Shown here: positions 9,974-21,360 of the stretch, piece by piece | How the letters are laid out: each line of letters begins with the position of its first letter | Numbering within the stretch: the stretch's first letter is position 1 | Assembly: GCA_032718475.1 (NCBI GenBank) | Contig: JAUCBJ010007050.1 | Span: 1-64,000, forward strand | Source of the DNA: Nemertoderma westbladi | Taxonomy: Eukaryota; Xenacoelomorpha; Nemertodermatida; Nemertodermatidae | Length of the DNA stretch: 64,000 nucleotides | Direction of reading: 5' to 3' | Program-made: the position numbers and the translations under genes | The notes under the pieces: model-generated | Told to the model about the DNA's origin: nothing | Databases searched by the model: none | Seen by the model: only the letters and a program-made list of their open reading frames with translations

Positions 9974-10751
9974 AGTAACAAAAAGACAAATTTAGTAAGA
10001 TTTACTTTTAAAAAAAACTTTGAAAAACTTCACTTAATGTTTTTTAGAGATAATGATCTAACTTTACATGGTTTTATTTATATAGAAAGGTCCACCTTAA
10101 CATTTCAAACAGGACCATAGTTTTTGGTATGGCATGCGTGAAGGATTAAGCATCCCACTGAATTCTATGTTGAGTTATACTGCATGCCAACATGGGGTTG
10201 CACACATTTTAAATTAGTTAAACCTCCAGCTTCGTATCATGTCAGACCCTTGTCAATTCGCCTAAGAAAATTATAATAAACATCTGATTTTGCAATAGAT
10301 TGCATTCTTTCACATTGTGTTGCGAAGCAGCCTGCGCGCCCAACCACACACTCCAAGTATTAGCTCAACGACAAAGCCAGTACCCAAATACCATTTGTCA
10401 AATTAATCCCCAACCATCTCTATACTACAGTAGATACTGTAGTTTTATTGTTTGAAGTAATGCATAACCCCTCATGCTTGCCATACCATGCCTAAAATAT
10501 TTGTTCCGATACTGTAGTGTAACATTAATTAACATACCCATTCTGACGCAGCAGCCCATTACACGCACTTTTCTCCGGTGCACTCCCTGCTTCTCAAATC
10601 ACCCCATTCCCCATTTCATTTATTATGGACCCACAGAAATGGCCTCCTGGGATATGTGTGCGGAAATAGATATACTATCCAAGGAGAACTGATGGATCAA
10701 AAGCGATTCCGCCTCCGACAATAAGAATTTAGAAATGATTAACTACAAACG
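9974..10751. other. Non-coding region
   Basis: No gene or repeat is recognised. It may hold the 5' part of the LINE that begins at about 10752. Confidence 0.5.
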
Positions 10752-11473
10752 ATGGCCGATAATATCACATTAACTGTAAGTAGTTATAACTCAACGGGCT
10801 TTGGCCTCGATAAAATCTATGTAACGAACACTATGTCACTGGGCTCCGATATATTATGTGTGCAGGAACATTTCGTATTCAAAGATAACTGTTACAAAAT
10901 AAAGAAAGCATTCAGTAACTACGATAGTTATATAGCTCCTGCATGGTACAATTCAGAAGTTCAGATGGGGCAACCATCAGGGGGTCTTTGTATAATATCG
11001 AAAAAGTATCTCTCTTCAAACATTTCAGTAGTTCCATCCAATAATAAACGTTTGCAGGCAATCAAGCTGGGAGGATCACTGTCTATAGATGGCAACCCGA
11101 TATTGATATTAAACTCATATTTTCCCACAGACAATCGCAGTTCTACATCCGACGAATTACTTGAATTATTGAATGAAAGCTTGCGGATAATTCAATTAGC
11201 AAATACACCATGTGTAATATTAACAGGCGATATCAATTCAGACTTCTCTAGAGATACTCCACATGTTCATCATGTGATTGATTTTTGACAAATGATTGAC
11301 AATTGCATGGATACATTCTGGAACTCGTATATTGTGGATTTCACATACAAGTTTGTTACTCAGGAAAGTGCTTGTTTTTCTGTCATTGATCATTTTATTG
11401 GAAGCATTCCAATAATTGATAGATGTATAGAAGTGGGGGCTATACATCTCAGAGGGTGGGGGTACTGGGGATT
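10752..11473 (+). pseudogene. LINE apurinic-type endonuclease domain, broken
   Basis: The frame starts with an ATG and reads as the endonuclease/exonuclease/phosphatase domain found at the N terminus of LINE ORF2 proteins, which nicks target DNA. Visible landmarks are ILCVQEH (catalytic Glu), a GGLCIISKK segment, ILNSYFP and LTGDINSDF (catalytic Asp/Asn). An in-frame TGA at 11286-11288 interrupts it, after which the same frame continues to an IDHFIGS segment. It is cut off at about 11474 by a LINE fragment in the opposite orientation. It is a different family from the RTE-like LINE next to it. Confidence 0.75.
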
Positions 11474-13505
11474 GCTTTGCAGCAATCGAGATCAATGAGA
11501 TTCCCCGAAAAGAACCATAGAGTGTTAGGTTGCCCTTCTTGGGAACTGGCACCAACTTATTTGTTTTCATTTCTTGTGGGACTCTTGTTGTTCGGTACAT
11601 GTCTACTATGATGGGATAGATGAGCTTTAAACACTCAGGTATTTTAAAGACCTCAGGGGGAACACCATCTACTCCACTGGCACGATTGGTCTTAATGCTC
11701 CTTGCAGCAGCCTTCACTTCTGCAAAGGAGATATCGCCAATGGGAATATCTGGGAGTACAGACTCAGACACTTTTACTTCTATAAAGTTATCAGGCAATA
11801 CCCTGTCATTATTGAGGAGCTTTTCAAAGTGGGCTTTCCAACCATTGAGGCGATCGGCTGGTGATTCAGCCCTAACCTTGGTGGTTGGTTGGCTTTTCCG
11901 CCCAGTAAGCAGATTGATCGATTTCCATGCCTGGGATGATTGCCTGCTGTCGTCAGCATCATTGATGGCATCAACCTGTTGGTTTATTAGCTCCTGTAGA
12001 TTAGCAGAGTACTGCCTGTTCAGGGACCTAGATGCAGCCTTAACTGCATTCTTGGCTGCTGTAGTCTGTTTGAGTCGGGACTCTTTCTGCGCCTTATGAA
12101 GGTCATTTCGGCACTTCTGAATTTTGTTGTCAGTCCAGGGGGCCCTTTTCTTGTTTCGTGGGTATACAGGAACTGTTTCTGCAGCTGCTAACTTAACTGC
12201 TTCTGTAAAGGCAGTATAGCCCTCACAGTGATCTGCCGCCTCAGAGGCAAGAGCCTCATACCTGTTGCTCAGCTGTAGTGTGAAGCTGGATCTCACACTT
12301 GGCTGTTGCAACAGAGAGGACCAGTCATGCCGCGGCAAGGCAGATTTCGTTGTTCTGCTAGCACGCAGACTAAGTCTTACCTTGGCCACAATAAGGCGGT
12401 GATCACTGGAGAAGGGTCGTAGTGTAAATGCATTACAGTCTTGTATAGAGCTCATGTATTTCCTACGAAACAGAATATGGTCTATCTGGGACTTGTGACC
12501 ACTGGGTCCACTATGAGTCCATAGCTTTCCAGTTCGCTTCTTGAACTGGGTTCCAGCCGAAAACAATTCATTTCCAGAGATAAAATCCTGAAGATGGACA
12601 GAATTTCGGTTAACACTATTGCTATAGACCCAGGGCGATGTAGGTGATTGATGCAGACTTGCATTAAAGTCTCCCAGGAATGTTAAGAATGCATGCTGAT
12701 CAACTCCATCAGTAGCTGCTTGTAGATTGTGGTAGAAATTTTCCACCTCCTCTACAGGGGCAACACTAGTTGGAGAGTAGCACACAATCAGAACCACCTT
12801 AGGAAACTTCTTAGCCAGTCTTCCAGAACATGAGAAGTGGCAACGGATGATGCGGTTAGAGATTTGGTCTATTTTGTCCAATGCTGCATGTGCAGTTGGA
12901 TTCATCAATAGACCAATTCCACCATTGCCACTATCATCTGCTGACGCGAGGGCGAGTCGCCAACCGCCCCCCATGTCCTTAATCAGAACCTCATCAGTCT
13001 GTCCAGTCTGCATTCGGTGCTCTTGAACACCCACTGCACTAAGAGAAAGCTTATCTGCCAAGGCAGTCAGCTCACCTTGTCGCATTGGGGACCCGAGTGT
13101 TAGGGTGTTTACTGAGGCTAGTCTTGTGACTTGCCTCAGATTCACCAATGGCTTTGTTGGTCGGGGTAGAACATGAGAGTAGCCTCCAACTCCAGAATCC
13201 ATCTCCCCATCACAATCTGGCCTTCCTGGTGACCCAGGGTTTGGGCCAGAAAGGTCATCAGGAAAGGGACTCAAAGAATTGTTGGCTGCTCTCTCTCCAG
13301 TAGGGGGTGAGACAGGCAGCCGGTCAGGAGTTAACTGACGCCTGTGAGGCCGATTGTGTCCGGTAATTCCACTGGCCTCTAGTGGCCGGACCTCCGCATT
13401 GCTAATGTAATCCATAGTGGGGGTTGGGGGGTGCTTTTTTGCCGAGTCAGCTCTCGGGGCAAATACCACACCCTGGTTTGCCATTCCACAGGGTGGGTGT
13501 CGCAA
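11474..13505 (-). pseudogene. RTE-like LINE ORF2: endonuclease plus partial reverse transcriptase
   Basis: A long minus-strand frame (to 13505) encodes an AP-type endonuclease (VGVQEHRM, FLGDFNAS, IDHILFRR, SSDHRLIVAK), a linker, and the start of a reverse transcriptase (RASGVDGVPPE, LVPVPKKG, YGSFRGISLI). It is truncated within the RT at about 11474, just after the FRGISLIS motif; the frame beyond that point belongs to the oppositely oriented LINE at 10752. The lost RT part is present in the related copy at 47530-49642. The first 100 or so residues are Pro/Gly/Arg-rich and the true start is uncertain. LINE proteins of this type copy their own RNA into the genome. Confidence 0.85.
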
Positions 13506-13905
13506 TGGAGTCAGATATGAGGCCCATCACCCATATCTACTCTGGCGCACATGACCCACCATTGGCTGTTGCAGCTCATCTGCTGGGTCATGCCCTGTAC
13601 CCTTGCTGCCAGGTGCAGGTCGCAGTGAAGTGCTCTCAGAGTGTACATGAGAACACTCTACTCCTGACCAGCCATTGGTAGATCACCATCTGCCTGGTCA
13701 GGCCATATACCCCTGCAGCCAAGTATATGGGTCCTTAATCCAGGACCAAGGGCGTCCTTATCCCAGAACGAAGGGGGTCCTAGTTACAGGACCAGACTTG
13801 CCCTAATAAGAGGGTCTATGCAGCTACAGGTAGCACCTCCTTTATGCTGCATGGAGGTGGCAAGTTTTCTTGATCAATGACCTAGAATACTTGACCTGAC
13901 CTGAC
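13506..13905 (-). other. Putative 5' untranslated part of the RTE-like LINE
   Basis: GC-richer sequence immediately upstream of the LINE ORF, with repeated short motifs such as TGACC and CAGGACC, ending near TGACCTGACCTGACCTG at about 13894-13912. Assigned from position only. Confidence 0.4.
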
Positions 13906-13912
13906 CTGTCAC

Positions 13913-15032
13913 AATACTACAAGTTGGCTAAGCCCTCTGTATTCCATTAAGTGTGAGGGACTGCACAATATATTTGCCCACACCACTCATTGCTGATCCA
14001 TCATTTGAATATACAGTAGTAAGAGCACTATCTGGCTGCATGATCTCCTCAACAATTGCGCATAATGCCAAAACGCCAACACATAAAAAACCACCTCTGC
14101 TTTACCAAAACTAAACACAACTATTACTACTCACAGAGGAGAAAATAGTTAATTTTTATCCACCATAATAACTTAATTTAAATATATGGTCATTCAATTT
14201 TTCAGACATGGGAGCTCTGTGACGACTCTGGGAGCTCCAACTGAGTTGAGTGACCCCATAATCAGTCTGTTAAAATGACCACAGGGTTTAGTAGATAACT
14301 TTATTTTATTAGTTTCGTTATCATGATATAAAACGTCAGATAGAATTAGTATACATTAGTTTAGTTGGTGTGCATGTACCATAACTAATATGTAAAGTTA
14401 GGCATGAATAACTATAAAATAGTGTTTATATGTCCAACATGTTTTCAACACATGACTGTCTATTACATACACATATATAAATAACACATTAACCCACAAC
14501 AGTAGGTGAAACTAAAGTACAAGTTATCTCAAATATAGGAACTTGTTTTGGAGCAAGCTTTATTATATTGTACAATCTATCTCAATCAAAATATACACAA
14601 TTTATCACAATTATTATTATTATTATTATCTTTGTTTAATCTGACACTATAGGTCCATTGTAGGTACAAGATATATTTAATTACATACATACAGTAGTAG
14701 AAGTATACAGACCACATTATATAAATTTACCTAGACAACAGAATAAATACAAAATCAGAAATTTAGGTTATCCCAAGCACCACTAACCACCTCTTGCGCA
14801 ACACCGAGAGAGGAGAAACGTTAGCAATTGCATGAATAAGGATGTTTTGTGAAACATCAATACATCGTAGCAAAGAAAAAATATTACTTCTCTGCATAGC
14901 CCTAAAAGTATTGATCCTAATATTTACGAAATTTGTGCAAAGGGGCGACTCAAAGCCGATAGTCCTGAAGAACGTGTTGGGAAGTGGAAAAATCACACAA
15001 AAATCACAAATCACTTGCACTATGGTGACTGA
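13913..15032. other. Non-coding AT-rich region
   Basis: No gene recognised. An ATT microsatellite lies at about 14609-14628. Confidence 0.6.
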
Positions 15033-15464
15033 TTGAAGGAATTAAGTCAAAGAATCTCCCCGCAGTCATGACTTTTGTGGACTTCAAGAAGGCATTCGAC
15101 TCCATCCATAGAGGTAAAATGCTTGAAATCCTAAGAGCTTATGGAATACGAGAAGTAATTATTGCAGGCATTGGATTGATATCTTTTTTATACGGGGGTG
15201 AGACCTGGACACAGACTAAATCACTTGAACAACGAATTGATGGTTGCTACACAAGACTACTAAGGGCAGCCCTAAACATCAGCTGGAGACAACACATGAC
15301 AAATGCCGAGCTTTATGGTACAATACCACCTGTATCAACCACCCTCCGTGAATGCAGATTAAGATTCAGTGGGCACTGCTGGCGAAGTAAATACGAGGTC
15401 ATACCAGTTCTACTTCTCTGGCAACCAACTCATGGAAAGTGTAGTTGTGGACGACTGGCCATAA
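15033..15464 (+). pseudogene. RTE-like LINE fragment, RT core deleted
   Basis: The frame opens with the RT motif MTFVDFKKAFDSIHRGKM and continues through RAYGIRE, then jumps directly to the C-terminal region (SFLYGGETWTQTKSLEQR, RLLRAALNISWRQH, LRFSGHCWRS, LLWQPTHGK). The segment that should contain the YxDD catalytic box is missing, and the join keeps the frame open. It is from a different subfamily than the LINEs at 11474 and 47530. Its right end passes without a stop into a piggyBac-derived segment at about 15465. Confidence 0.8.
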
Positions 15465-15897
15465 GAAAGAATCATTTATGGTTCAAGAAGATTGGAATTA
15501 ACTTCATTGCTCGGTTGGTTGTAAATGGTTACCTAATGTATAAATGTGAGGACAACAAAAAAGCTACTTATGTCGATTTTTTAAAGATGACTGTGCTTCA
15601 TCTAACCCATATACATTCTGCCAGATCATTGAAACGTGTATACTGTTCATCACGTGATTCATCCTGTGAGTCATCCCCCTGCCCCACATTCCCCACAGCC
15701 AAGTACGAGTAATGCATATCACTTTGTTGACCTGTTACCACCAACCGAGAAAGACCCTAAACCTCGCTGAAGGTGTCGTGTTTGTTATGCAAACAAGGGA
15801 GCTATAACTGTCCTAACTCGTTACTATTGTCCAGTATGTGAGACGAAACCTCCCCTTTGTCTTGGTTGTGTTGTGATGTGGCATCGTGATTTTGTCT
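15465..15897 (+). pseudogene. piggyBac transposase C-terminal fragment
   Basis: The frame (WFKKIGINFIARLVVNGYLMY) resembles the C-terminal helical part of piggyBac transposases. After a frame change near 15690, the downstream sequence gives a PPTEK segment and then a cysteine-rich domain of C-x2-C ... C-x2-C ... C-x2-C ... H form (CRVC, CPVC, CLGC, WH) ending in a stop at 15897-15899, as in the zinc-binding end of piggyBac transposases, which bind the transposon ends. An in-frame TGA precedes CRVC. The N-terminal DDD catalytic region is absent. The first part is fused in frame to the LINE fragment upstream, creating a 214-codon chimeric ORF (15068-15712). Confidence 0.75.
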
Positions 15898-15984
15898 AGG
15901 CCTATATGAATACATATTAAATTACTAAACATTTGATAGACTACATACTATTTTTTTTTTATTTTTGATGGATTTTTGATTTTT

Positions 15985-16560
15985 TATTTACAGTCTGACC
16001 GACAGACAGACTGACAGACAGTCTGGATAGGGTCAAAAGTGAAAACTGACAGCGGAAATGAAATCCTTGACCAGGAAAACCCCCATAGAGAGAAATTAGC
16101 AAATGTGATTTCTTATATTTTTGATGGACAGACAGACAGACAGACATACCCCGACAGACAGTCTGGATAGGGTCACAAGTGAAAAATGACAGCGGGAATG
16201 AAATCCTTGACCAGGAAAACCCCCATAGAGAGAATTTTAATTAACTAATGTAATTCCTTATAATTTTGACAGACATACTGACCGACAGACAGACCGACAG
16301 ACAGTATGGATAGGATCAAAAGTGAAAACTAACAGCGGAAATGAAATCCTTGACCAGGAAAACCCCCATAGCGACAATTTTAATTAGCTAATGTGATTCC
16401 TTATACTTTTGATGGACAGACTGACAGACAGACCGACAGACAGTCTGGATAGGGTCAAAAGTGAAAACTGACAGCGGAAATGAAATCCTTGACAAAGAAA
16501 ACCCCCATAGCGAGAATGTTAGTAGATTTTATTATTTCTAAAGTCTTGACAGACAAACTG
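15985..16560. repeat. About 141-bp satellite with GACA-rich segment, four copies
   Basis: The landmark AGTCTGGATAG recurs at about 16020, 16160, 16303 (variant) and 16442. Each unit joins a GACAGACAGAC-rich stretch to a shared segment containing GAAATCCTTGACCAGG and CCCCCATAG. No coding function is apparent. Confidence 0.9.
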
Positions 16561-16793
16561 ACAGAAAAACTGTCAGACTTCAGAAATTCATGAATTAGGG
16601 TAGGGCACTTGGGGGTTTGAATAATTTCCAGTTAGGTACCGAAAGGGTTAATACACAATGGACACCTAGACTCCATTCTAGATTCGTTTTTTTTTATTTT
16701 CTTTGCCCTGAAGGGACAATAGGCTTAGTGTTGAGGCATCTTGTATATGATGCATTATCCTTCCATGTCTATATATCTAAAACTTTAAAGGTA

Positions 16794-17045
16794 ATTGACC
16801 TTTAAAGGTATTTCTTATGAATTGGGTAACCTCCACGCCAAACATATATTATATTTAAAACGCAAATTTTCTGCTAATGCCTGCCAGTCATCAATTATTT
16901 TATTATTAAATTAATTATTTTATCATTTATTTTATTTCAATTTATTGACCTTTAAAGGTATTTCTTACAAATTGGGTTGCCTCCATACCTAAAATATATT
17001 ATATTTAAAACACCAATTTTTCTGTTAATGACTGCCTGTGATCAA
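16794..17045. repeat. Direct repeat, two copies about 150 bp apart
   Basis: The segment starting TTGACCTTTAAAGGTATTTC at about 16794 recurs at about 16944 and stays similar for roughly 100 bases. AT-rich, no gene. Confidence 0.85.
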
Positions 17046-17439
17046 TCCTCTGTGGACCTTTGGGTTGTGGTGTAGATGTTAGTGGATGTTAGCGGATCCA
17101 ATTCGCTGCACTACCAAGCGGAAAATGGGGAAAGTGGCGTTTTACCAATTATCCTTGGGTATGCGATATTAGCAATAATACCGCAAACCAACGCACCAAT
17201 GTATATTATCATTGCCACACAGAGAGAGAGTTAATAAGGCACAAGCCATCTTAGGGGATGAGCACGTGTACCTTGAACAGGAGAGAAAAGGGATTGGCAC
17301 TAGGAAATAGGAAAGTAGCCAATCATGGGGCAGAAAGCCACTTGATTGGTATGCATCCGCTGGCTAGGCCAATGTAGGTAGAAGTTTATTGTTGACAGTA
17401 TTGACAATTCAGAGTGGCTAAAAATAAAAATAAACGAAA
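17046..17439. other. Non-coding region
   Basis: No gene or repeat recognised between the direct repeat and the transposon-like ORF remnant. Confidence 0.5.
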
Positions 17440-17845
17440 GTGTTATCCCTCCACCCATAACCCCTGATCAACCTGAAACAGCAAAATTCTGCCAACTAGA
17501 TGGCAAAGCAGCATTTACTGGTCGACGCAAATTAGAGTATGAAGACTCCTCTGATGAGTTGAGTGCGATGCATGCGATGAGTTCACGAAATGAAATTGTC
17601 ATACAGTACATCTGCTTTGATGGCTGCAACATCTTCATCATTGCGTGCCGATGGGAAAACTCGAGCTTCTTCCATAGTGAATTCTGTTGTTGGTGATGAT
17701 GACAGTGAATATACCTCCAAAGCTATCAATAGTGTTTTGGCAATTTTTCTAGATGCTTGACTTACCAAAGCAACATATCAACTTTTTCGTGCACATGCTT
17801 TAGGTAACAATGCAAACTTATATCCCCCTTACCATCATATATATT
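17440..17845 (+). pseudogene. Unclassified transposon-like ORF remnant
   Basis: A plus-strand frame reads through SSIVNSVVGDDDSEYTSKA and, past an in-frame TGA at about 17758-17760, LTKATYQLFRAHALGNNANL followed by YPPYHHIY. The arrangement, a Ser/Asp-rich stretch followed by a Tyr-Gln, Ala-rich helix and YPxY, resembles a poorly characterised family of repetitive proteins common in invertebrates, the same type as the ORF at 46237-47500. The TGA is what one would expect from CGA by CpG decay. This is inference from resemblance, with no catalytic motif visible. Confidence 0.35.
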
Positions 17846-17884
17846 AATTAAATTATTAATAATAAAATTAGCAACAAATGATTC

Positions 17885-19335
17885 TGGTCAAATAAGGTTC
17901 TAGAATACCGCATAATACTACCAGTGCGGCATACACTACAACTGGTAATCAACTGGAACGGAATGGTAGTAAAATAAATAAATTGGGGATTTATTTTAAA
18001 TTATTATTGAGTGATATGAACTAATGTTCCAGAATACTACAGGTTCCAGATTATTACCAGCGCGGCATACACTACAACTGGTAATAAACTGTAATGGAAT
18101 GGTAGTAAAATAAATAAATTGGGGAATTATTTGAAATGATTATTGAGTGATATGAACTAATGTTCCAGAATACTACAGGTTCCAGATTATTACCAGCGCG
18201 GCATACACTACAACTGGTAATAAAGTGGAGCGAAATTGTAGTAAAATAAATAAATTGGGGATTTATTTTAAATGATTATTGAGTGATATGAACTAATGTT
18301 CCAGAATACTACAGGTTCCAGATTATTACCAGCGCGGCATACACTACAACTGGTAATAAAGTTGAGCGAAATGGTAGTAAAATAAATAAATTGGGGATTT
18401 ATTTGAAATGATTATTGAGTGATATGAACTAATGTTCCAGAATACTACAGGTTCCAGATTATTACCAGCGCGGCATACACTACAACTGGTAATAAACTGG
18501 AACGGAATGGTAGTAAAATAAATTACTTTGGGATTTATTTGACATGATTATTGGGTGATATGAACTAATGTTCCAGAATACTACAGGTTCCAGATTATTA
18601 CCAGCGCGGCATACACTACAACTGGTAATAAAGTGGAGCGAAATGGTAGTAAAATAAATAAATTGGGGATTTATTTTAAATGATTATTGAGTGATATGAA
18701 CTAATGTTCCAGAATACTACAGGTTCCAGATTATTACCAGCGCGGCATACACTACAACTGGTAATAAACTGGAACGGAATGGTAGTAAAATAAATGACTT
18801 TGGGATTTATTTGACATGATTATTGGGTGATATGAACTAATGTTCCAGAATACTACAGGTTCCAGATTATTACCAGCGCGGCATACACTACAACTGGTAA
18901 TAAAGTGGATCGAAATGGTAGTAAAATAAATTACTTTGGGATTTATTTGAAATGATTATTGAGTGATATGAACTATTGTTCCAGAATACTACAGGTTCCA
19001 GATTATTACCAGCGCGGCATACACTACAACTGGTAATAAAGTGAAGCGAAATGGTAGTAAAATAAATTACTTTGGGATTTATTTGAAATGATTATTGAGT
19101 GATATGAACTATTGTTCCAGAATACTACAGGTTCCAGATTATTACCAGCGCGGCATACATTACAACTGGTAATAAACTGTAATGGAATGGTAGTAAAATA
19201 AATTACTTGGGGATTTATTTGAAATGATTATTGAGTGATATGAACTAATGTTCCAGAATACTACAGGTTCCAGATTATTACCAGCGCGGCATACACTACA
19301 CCTGGTAATAAACTGAAACGGAATGATGGTAGTGA
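17885..19335. repeat. 136-bp satellite array with a hairpin in each monomer
   Basis: The landmark GCGGCATACACTACA recurs about every 136 bases, at roughly 17925, 18061, 18197, 18333, 18470, 18603, 18740, 18876, 19012, 19147 and 19283, giving about 11 monomers. Each has TTATTACCAG and CTGGTAATAA, a perfect 10-bp inverted repeat around a 17-base loop. Variant monomers (for example TGGAACGGA versus TGGAGCGAAA) partly alternate. The array ends about 30 bases before the 3' end of the Helentron coding region. Confidence 0.95.
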
Positions 19336-19364
19336 ATTACATTTCTTGTCGTAATTCCTTCCAA

Positions 19365-21360
19365 TTAAAATACTTTTATTACTCGCAAATTAAATATTAA
19401 TTCATGGATTACAGTTTGGATGAGTAGAAATACATCGTTTGCATTCATGCGCGGATTGAGTCTAAAGTTGATGGCACCCAATAAATCTCGACGCATTTGT
19501 ATATTCCCTTGCTCGTCCCCATTGCCAGGGAAACCCATTACAAAGGCAAATGGTTGCCATGGATGGAGGTTTGTATTGTTCGTTACTACAGTTCCTCGTC
19601 CAGTGCGGTGATCTTCAAGGGCTCTCTTTAAATGGGCGGTCTCACCAATTAAATAAACCTCGGGGTATGGAAAACTAATTAAAATGTAAACAAACCCAAT
19701 AGAGTCGTCGGGGATTTGAATATCACGGTAGAACGTAGTGCGTTGAGATGGTCTGGGCTGTTCTAGAACAGTGGATAAACCACTGCCAGCAGGGTAATCT
19801 CGCAATACGTTCATTTTTTCTAAACACTCCGAGATATATTTCAGGAATGTCGACTTTTGTCGTAATATAATTTTAATATATTTCATCGTATCTTGCCTAC
19901 TTCCAATAAAGTACAAGCAATGAAGTCGACAGACTCTGGAGATTATCACCAGCAGTTGGGATTTCAACCAAAGGTTGTACATGGATCTCTCAGGACCAAG
20001 TTGTGTTGCTAAGAGGAGGATTATAAGTCAAATTATTCGATGGACTGTGACGGCAGCAATATGCTGGACAGGCCACTGCTCACGGCGAGCTTTCTGGACA
20101 TTTGGTCCAACTTCCACCTCCTCTGAAATCCGTTTACTGAAGCGGACCAACGCATATTGGGCGATATTTGTAAGGTCAACAGCAGCAACACCAACCGGTA
20201 CTAACCTACACAAAAGTTTCGGTTCTGTGGCAGTGGGGAGTGCTTCAATCACTACGAGCTGACCCTGTGAGAACGTTTGGCCACTCACATTACCATTGAA
20301 AGTAACACGCATTACGGCTCCAACTGGAATGAGGAGGGACCGTGCTTCCCTCACAGCATTGTCCAATAATGTGGAGACCCGGTCTGTGGCCTTTAACCAG
20401 GCACCAACATGGCTCTCCATCTCGTCGTTAGACGTATATGTCTCACATACAAGTCCAGGTTGTTGGCGAAGTGACTGCAGGTAATTCGCGGTTGCTTCAC
20501 GTTCAGCCTCTAGCTTTCCAACAACCCTTGTGGAGCCAGCTGGAACGTCGTCCCAAGAATCAACAAAGTGAGCCCTGGTGGAAATGAGCTCAATGGCTCG
20601 ATCTTCTTCAAGTTCGAAGATCTCATGGGATCGAAGTATCTGGATTACTTCCTGGAGTTCAGGATCTGCGGCTGAGCGGACATAAGATTTAAGTAAAATT
20701 ACTTTGTACAAGGTGAGGAACTGAGGGGAGAGCCAAAATAGTGAACCGCGAACTGGAGGGAGTTGCTCGCTGTCTCCAGAACAGATTACAAGTTTTCCAC
20801 CGAATGGGATTTTAGTCTTTGTAATAGTTTTCAGAATTTGGTCAAGAGTGGAAATCCATTCTGATGGAAATAGACCAATTTCATCTATTAAAATGACATC
20901 CAGGCGGTTTAGTATCGCGTATTTCTTACTTTTCACAAGAGTGAGAAGGCAGTCTTCTGATAAAGTTTTAACCTGCATGGTTTTGTCAGATTTACTCCCA
21001 CTAAGGCCGATCATAGAGTGGAAGTGTACCCCACCAAGTTCTCTCGCTTTATTGCTAGTTATTGCCGTTACAGCCAGATGCAACCCTCGAGAAATGGCAT
21101 AAGCTCCAACTTGGAGCATTATTTGTGTCTTACCGACCGACACCAGGAGGACCAACAAAAACGAGAGGCTTGACAAAATTGCTTTGAGGATCGCGGTACT
21201 TATTTATGCCGTCAATTCCAATACGTAGAGCATCAGTTTGTTCGTGATACGATACATCTGATTGGTCATGGTGGCGGGATAGATAATAAATCAGAGGGAA
21301 CATCACGGGTAATAGTGTCGATACCTGGAGGAATGTCGATATTTTTCTCACGTAGAGCAA
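19365..21360 (-). pseudogene. Helentron Pif1-type helicase with C-terminal GIY-YIG nuclease domain
   Basis: Reading leftwards: VFVGPPGVG (Walker A, about 21130-21150), a DEIGLFPSEW segment (Walker B type), GDSEQLPPV, and a C-terminal helicase part with VTVHRI and LLVIISRV (motif VI) near 19950-20060. The frame is broken inside Walker A by a CGGTCGGT duplication and by an in-frame TGA at 20028-20030. Beyond the helicase, in the same frame, comes GFVYIL ... VYLIGET ... LEDH, the G(I/F)Y/YIG signature with a following Arg and His, typical of GIY-YIG endonucleases. The helicase would unwind DNA during rolling-circle transposition; a nicking role for the GIY-YIG domain is inference. Confidence 0.8.

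Noticed and set aside
17885-19335. Possible CRISPR-like array
   Set aside because: The whole 136-bp monomer repeats, with no unique spacers, in a eukaryotic transposon context; this is a satellite.
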